In this document: piece after piece, positions 6,589 through 7,259 of the stretch
Numbering within the stretch: position 1 is the first letter of the stretch
How the letters are laid out: every line of letters starts with the position of its first letter
Assembly (NCBI GenBank): GCA_903930745.1
Contig: CAIYZX010000262.1
Location: forward strand, 1 to 7,259
From: an uncultured Chloroflexota bacterium
GTDB lineage: Bacteria > Chloroflexota > Limnocylindria > Limnocylindrales > CSP1-4
Direction: 5' to 3'
Length of the DNA: 7,259 nt
The notes under the pieces: model-generated
Seen by the model: only the letters and a program-made list of their open reading frames with translations
Told to the model about the DNA's origin: nothing
Databases searched by the model: none
Translations under genes and position numbers: made by a program

Positions 6589-7259
6589 CAGGCCTCACCC
6601 GCCTTCTCGACCTGGCAGCGGCAGTCCTTCCACCCGGTGGAGGGAGCCCACATGTTGCCGACGAAGTGCACCTCGTGGATGGGGTTCACGACCGACGAGG
6701 TCAGCTCGTTCACACCCTTCCCCTTCTTGAACTGGCGTGGCCACCAGCCCTCGTAGAGCGTCACGGAACCCGGCTGCTCCGCCGGGGTGACGTGGGCCCA
6801 GGCCACCACCTCTCCGCGGGTGTTCCAGACCCGCACGAGGTCGCCCGTGGCGATCCCTCGCGTGGCCGCGTCCTCCTCGGAGATGAAGACCTCCGGCCGC
6901 TCACCGTGGATCTCGTTGAGCCAGGCGTTGTTCGCGTACGAGGAGTGGATCCGCCACTTGGAGTGCGGCGAGAGCAGCTGCAGGGGCCATTCCGCCGGCG
7001 GATGGACCGTGTCGTCATAGGGTGGCCGGTACGTGGGGACGGTCTCGTCCAGTTCCTGGAACCGCGCCTCCTCCTTGTAGAACTCGATGCGGCCGGTTGG
7101 GACGAACACCTTCGTCTGTTCCAGCTTGGCGGGGAGCGACCGGGGCGGGAACGGCACCAGGTCGCGGATCTGCTTGAGGAAGGGGATGTCCGGATCCGGG
7201 ACCTTGAGGCGGACCGGGCCCTCGCGGAGCATCTCCAGCGTGATCCCCTCGGTGGGGCC
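6588..7259 (-). CDS. Molybdopterin oxidoreductase catalytic subunit, C-terminal part (cut by window edge)
   Basis: The last 223 residues of a DMSO-reductase-superfamily molybdenum enzyme. The 5' part lies beyond 7259, and the frame is open to the edge. Visible residues about 92-215 look like the C-terminal molybdopterin-dinucleotide-binding domain: LLSPHSKWRIHSSYANNAWL (from about 95), EVFISEEDAATRGIATGD (123-140), VRVWNTRGEVVAWAHVTP (142-159) and YEGWWPRQF followed by NELT. This pattern resembles DmsA/PsrA-type sequences. The N-terminal iron-sulfur motif, the molybdenum-ligand residue and any Tat signal are not visible, so substrate and cell location cannot be assigned. The chain ends with an unusual CRC pair 10 residues before the end (DCRCQVEKAGEA). 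The Met at 7232 is internal, not the start. The gene heads the visible operon and overlaps the iron-sulfur gene by one base. Confidence 0.9.
   Translation of the reverse strand, partial: GPTEGITLEMLREGPVRLKVPDPDIPFLKQIRDLVPFPPRSLPAKLEQTKVFVPTGRIEFYKEEARFQELDETVPTYRPPYDDTVHPPAEWPLQLLSPHSKWRIHSSYANNAWLNEIHGERPEVFISEEDAATRGIATGDLVRVWNTRGEVVAWAHVTPAEQPGSVTLYEGWWPRQFKKGKGVNELTSSVVNPIHEVHFVGNMWAPSTGWKDCRCQVEKAGEA

Overview
The window comes from a very GC-rich bacterium with strong G/C preference at third codon positions, GTG starts as well as ATG, and clear GGAGG-type ribosome binding sites. No marker gene is present. The mix of a DMSO-reductase-superfamily respiratory complex, MttB-family methyltransferases and a Thr/Pro/Ala-linker lipoprotein would fit a Chloroflexota or deep actinobacterial lineage from soil or sediment, but this is a guess from style only.

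Layout, left to right. (1) Positions 4-2989, minus strand: two adjacent, full-length MttB-superfamily (trimethylamine methyltransferase-like) genes, transcribed from the 2989 side and separated by 40 bases. They are clearly paralogous but divergent. Neither has an in-frame amber codon, so both belong to the non-pyrrolysine branch, whose characterised members demethylate quaternary amines such as glycine betaine and pass the methyl group to a corrinoid protein. (2) Positions 2990-3166: a short divergent intergenic region. (3) Positions 3167-4192, plus strand: a secreted lipoprotein of unknown function with a textbook lipobox and a glycine-rich internal loop. (4) Positions 4193-4609: a 417-base non-coding stretch between convergent genes. 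It is full of inverted and direct repeats, including a 151-base unit bounded by a perfect 17-base inverted repeat, and a likely terminator for the minus-strand operon. (5) Positions 4610-7259, minus strand: a translationally coupled three-gene operon for a membrane-bound molybdoenzyme. In transcription order it encodes the C-terminal part of a molybdopterin catalytic subunit (cut by the window edge), a four-cluster ferredoxin-like electron-transfer subunit, and a ten-helix NrfD/PsrC-type quinone-interacting anchor.

The last three genes would form one complex that moves electrons between the quinone pool and a substrate at the molybdenum site. The substrate cannot be named from the visible part. 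Methylated-amine or N-oxide/S-oxide metabolism could in principle link this complex to the MttB-like proteins, but the lipoprotein and the convergent layout separate the two groups, so a functional link is speculation. Every large gene is a recognisable family member. The least explained element is the structured repeat region at 4237-4432.
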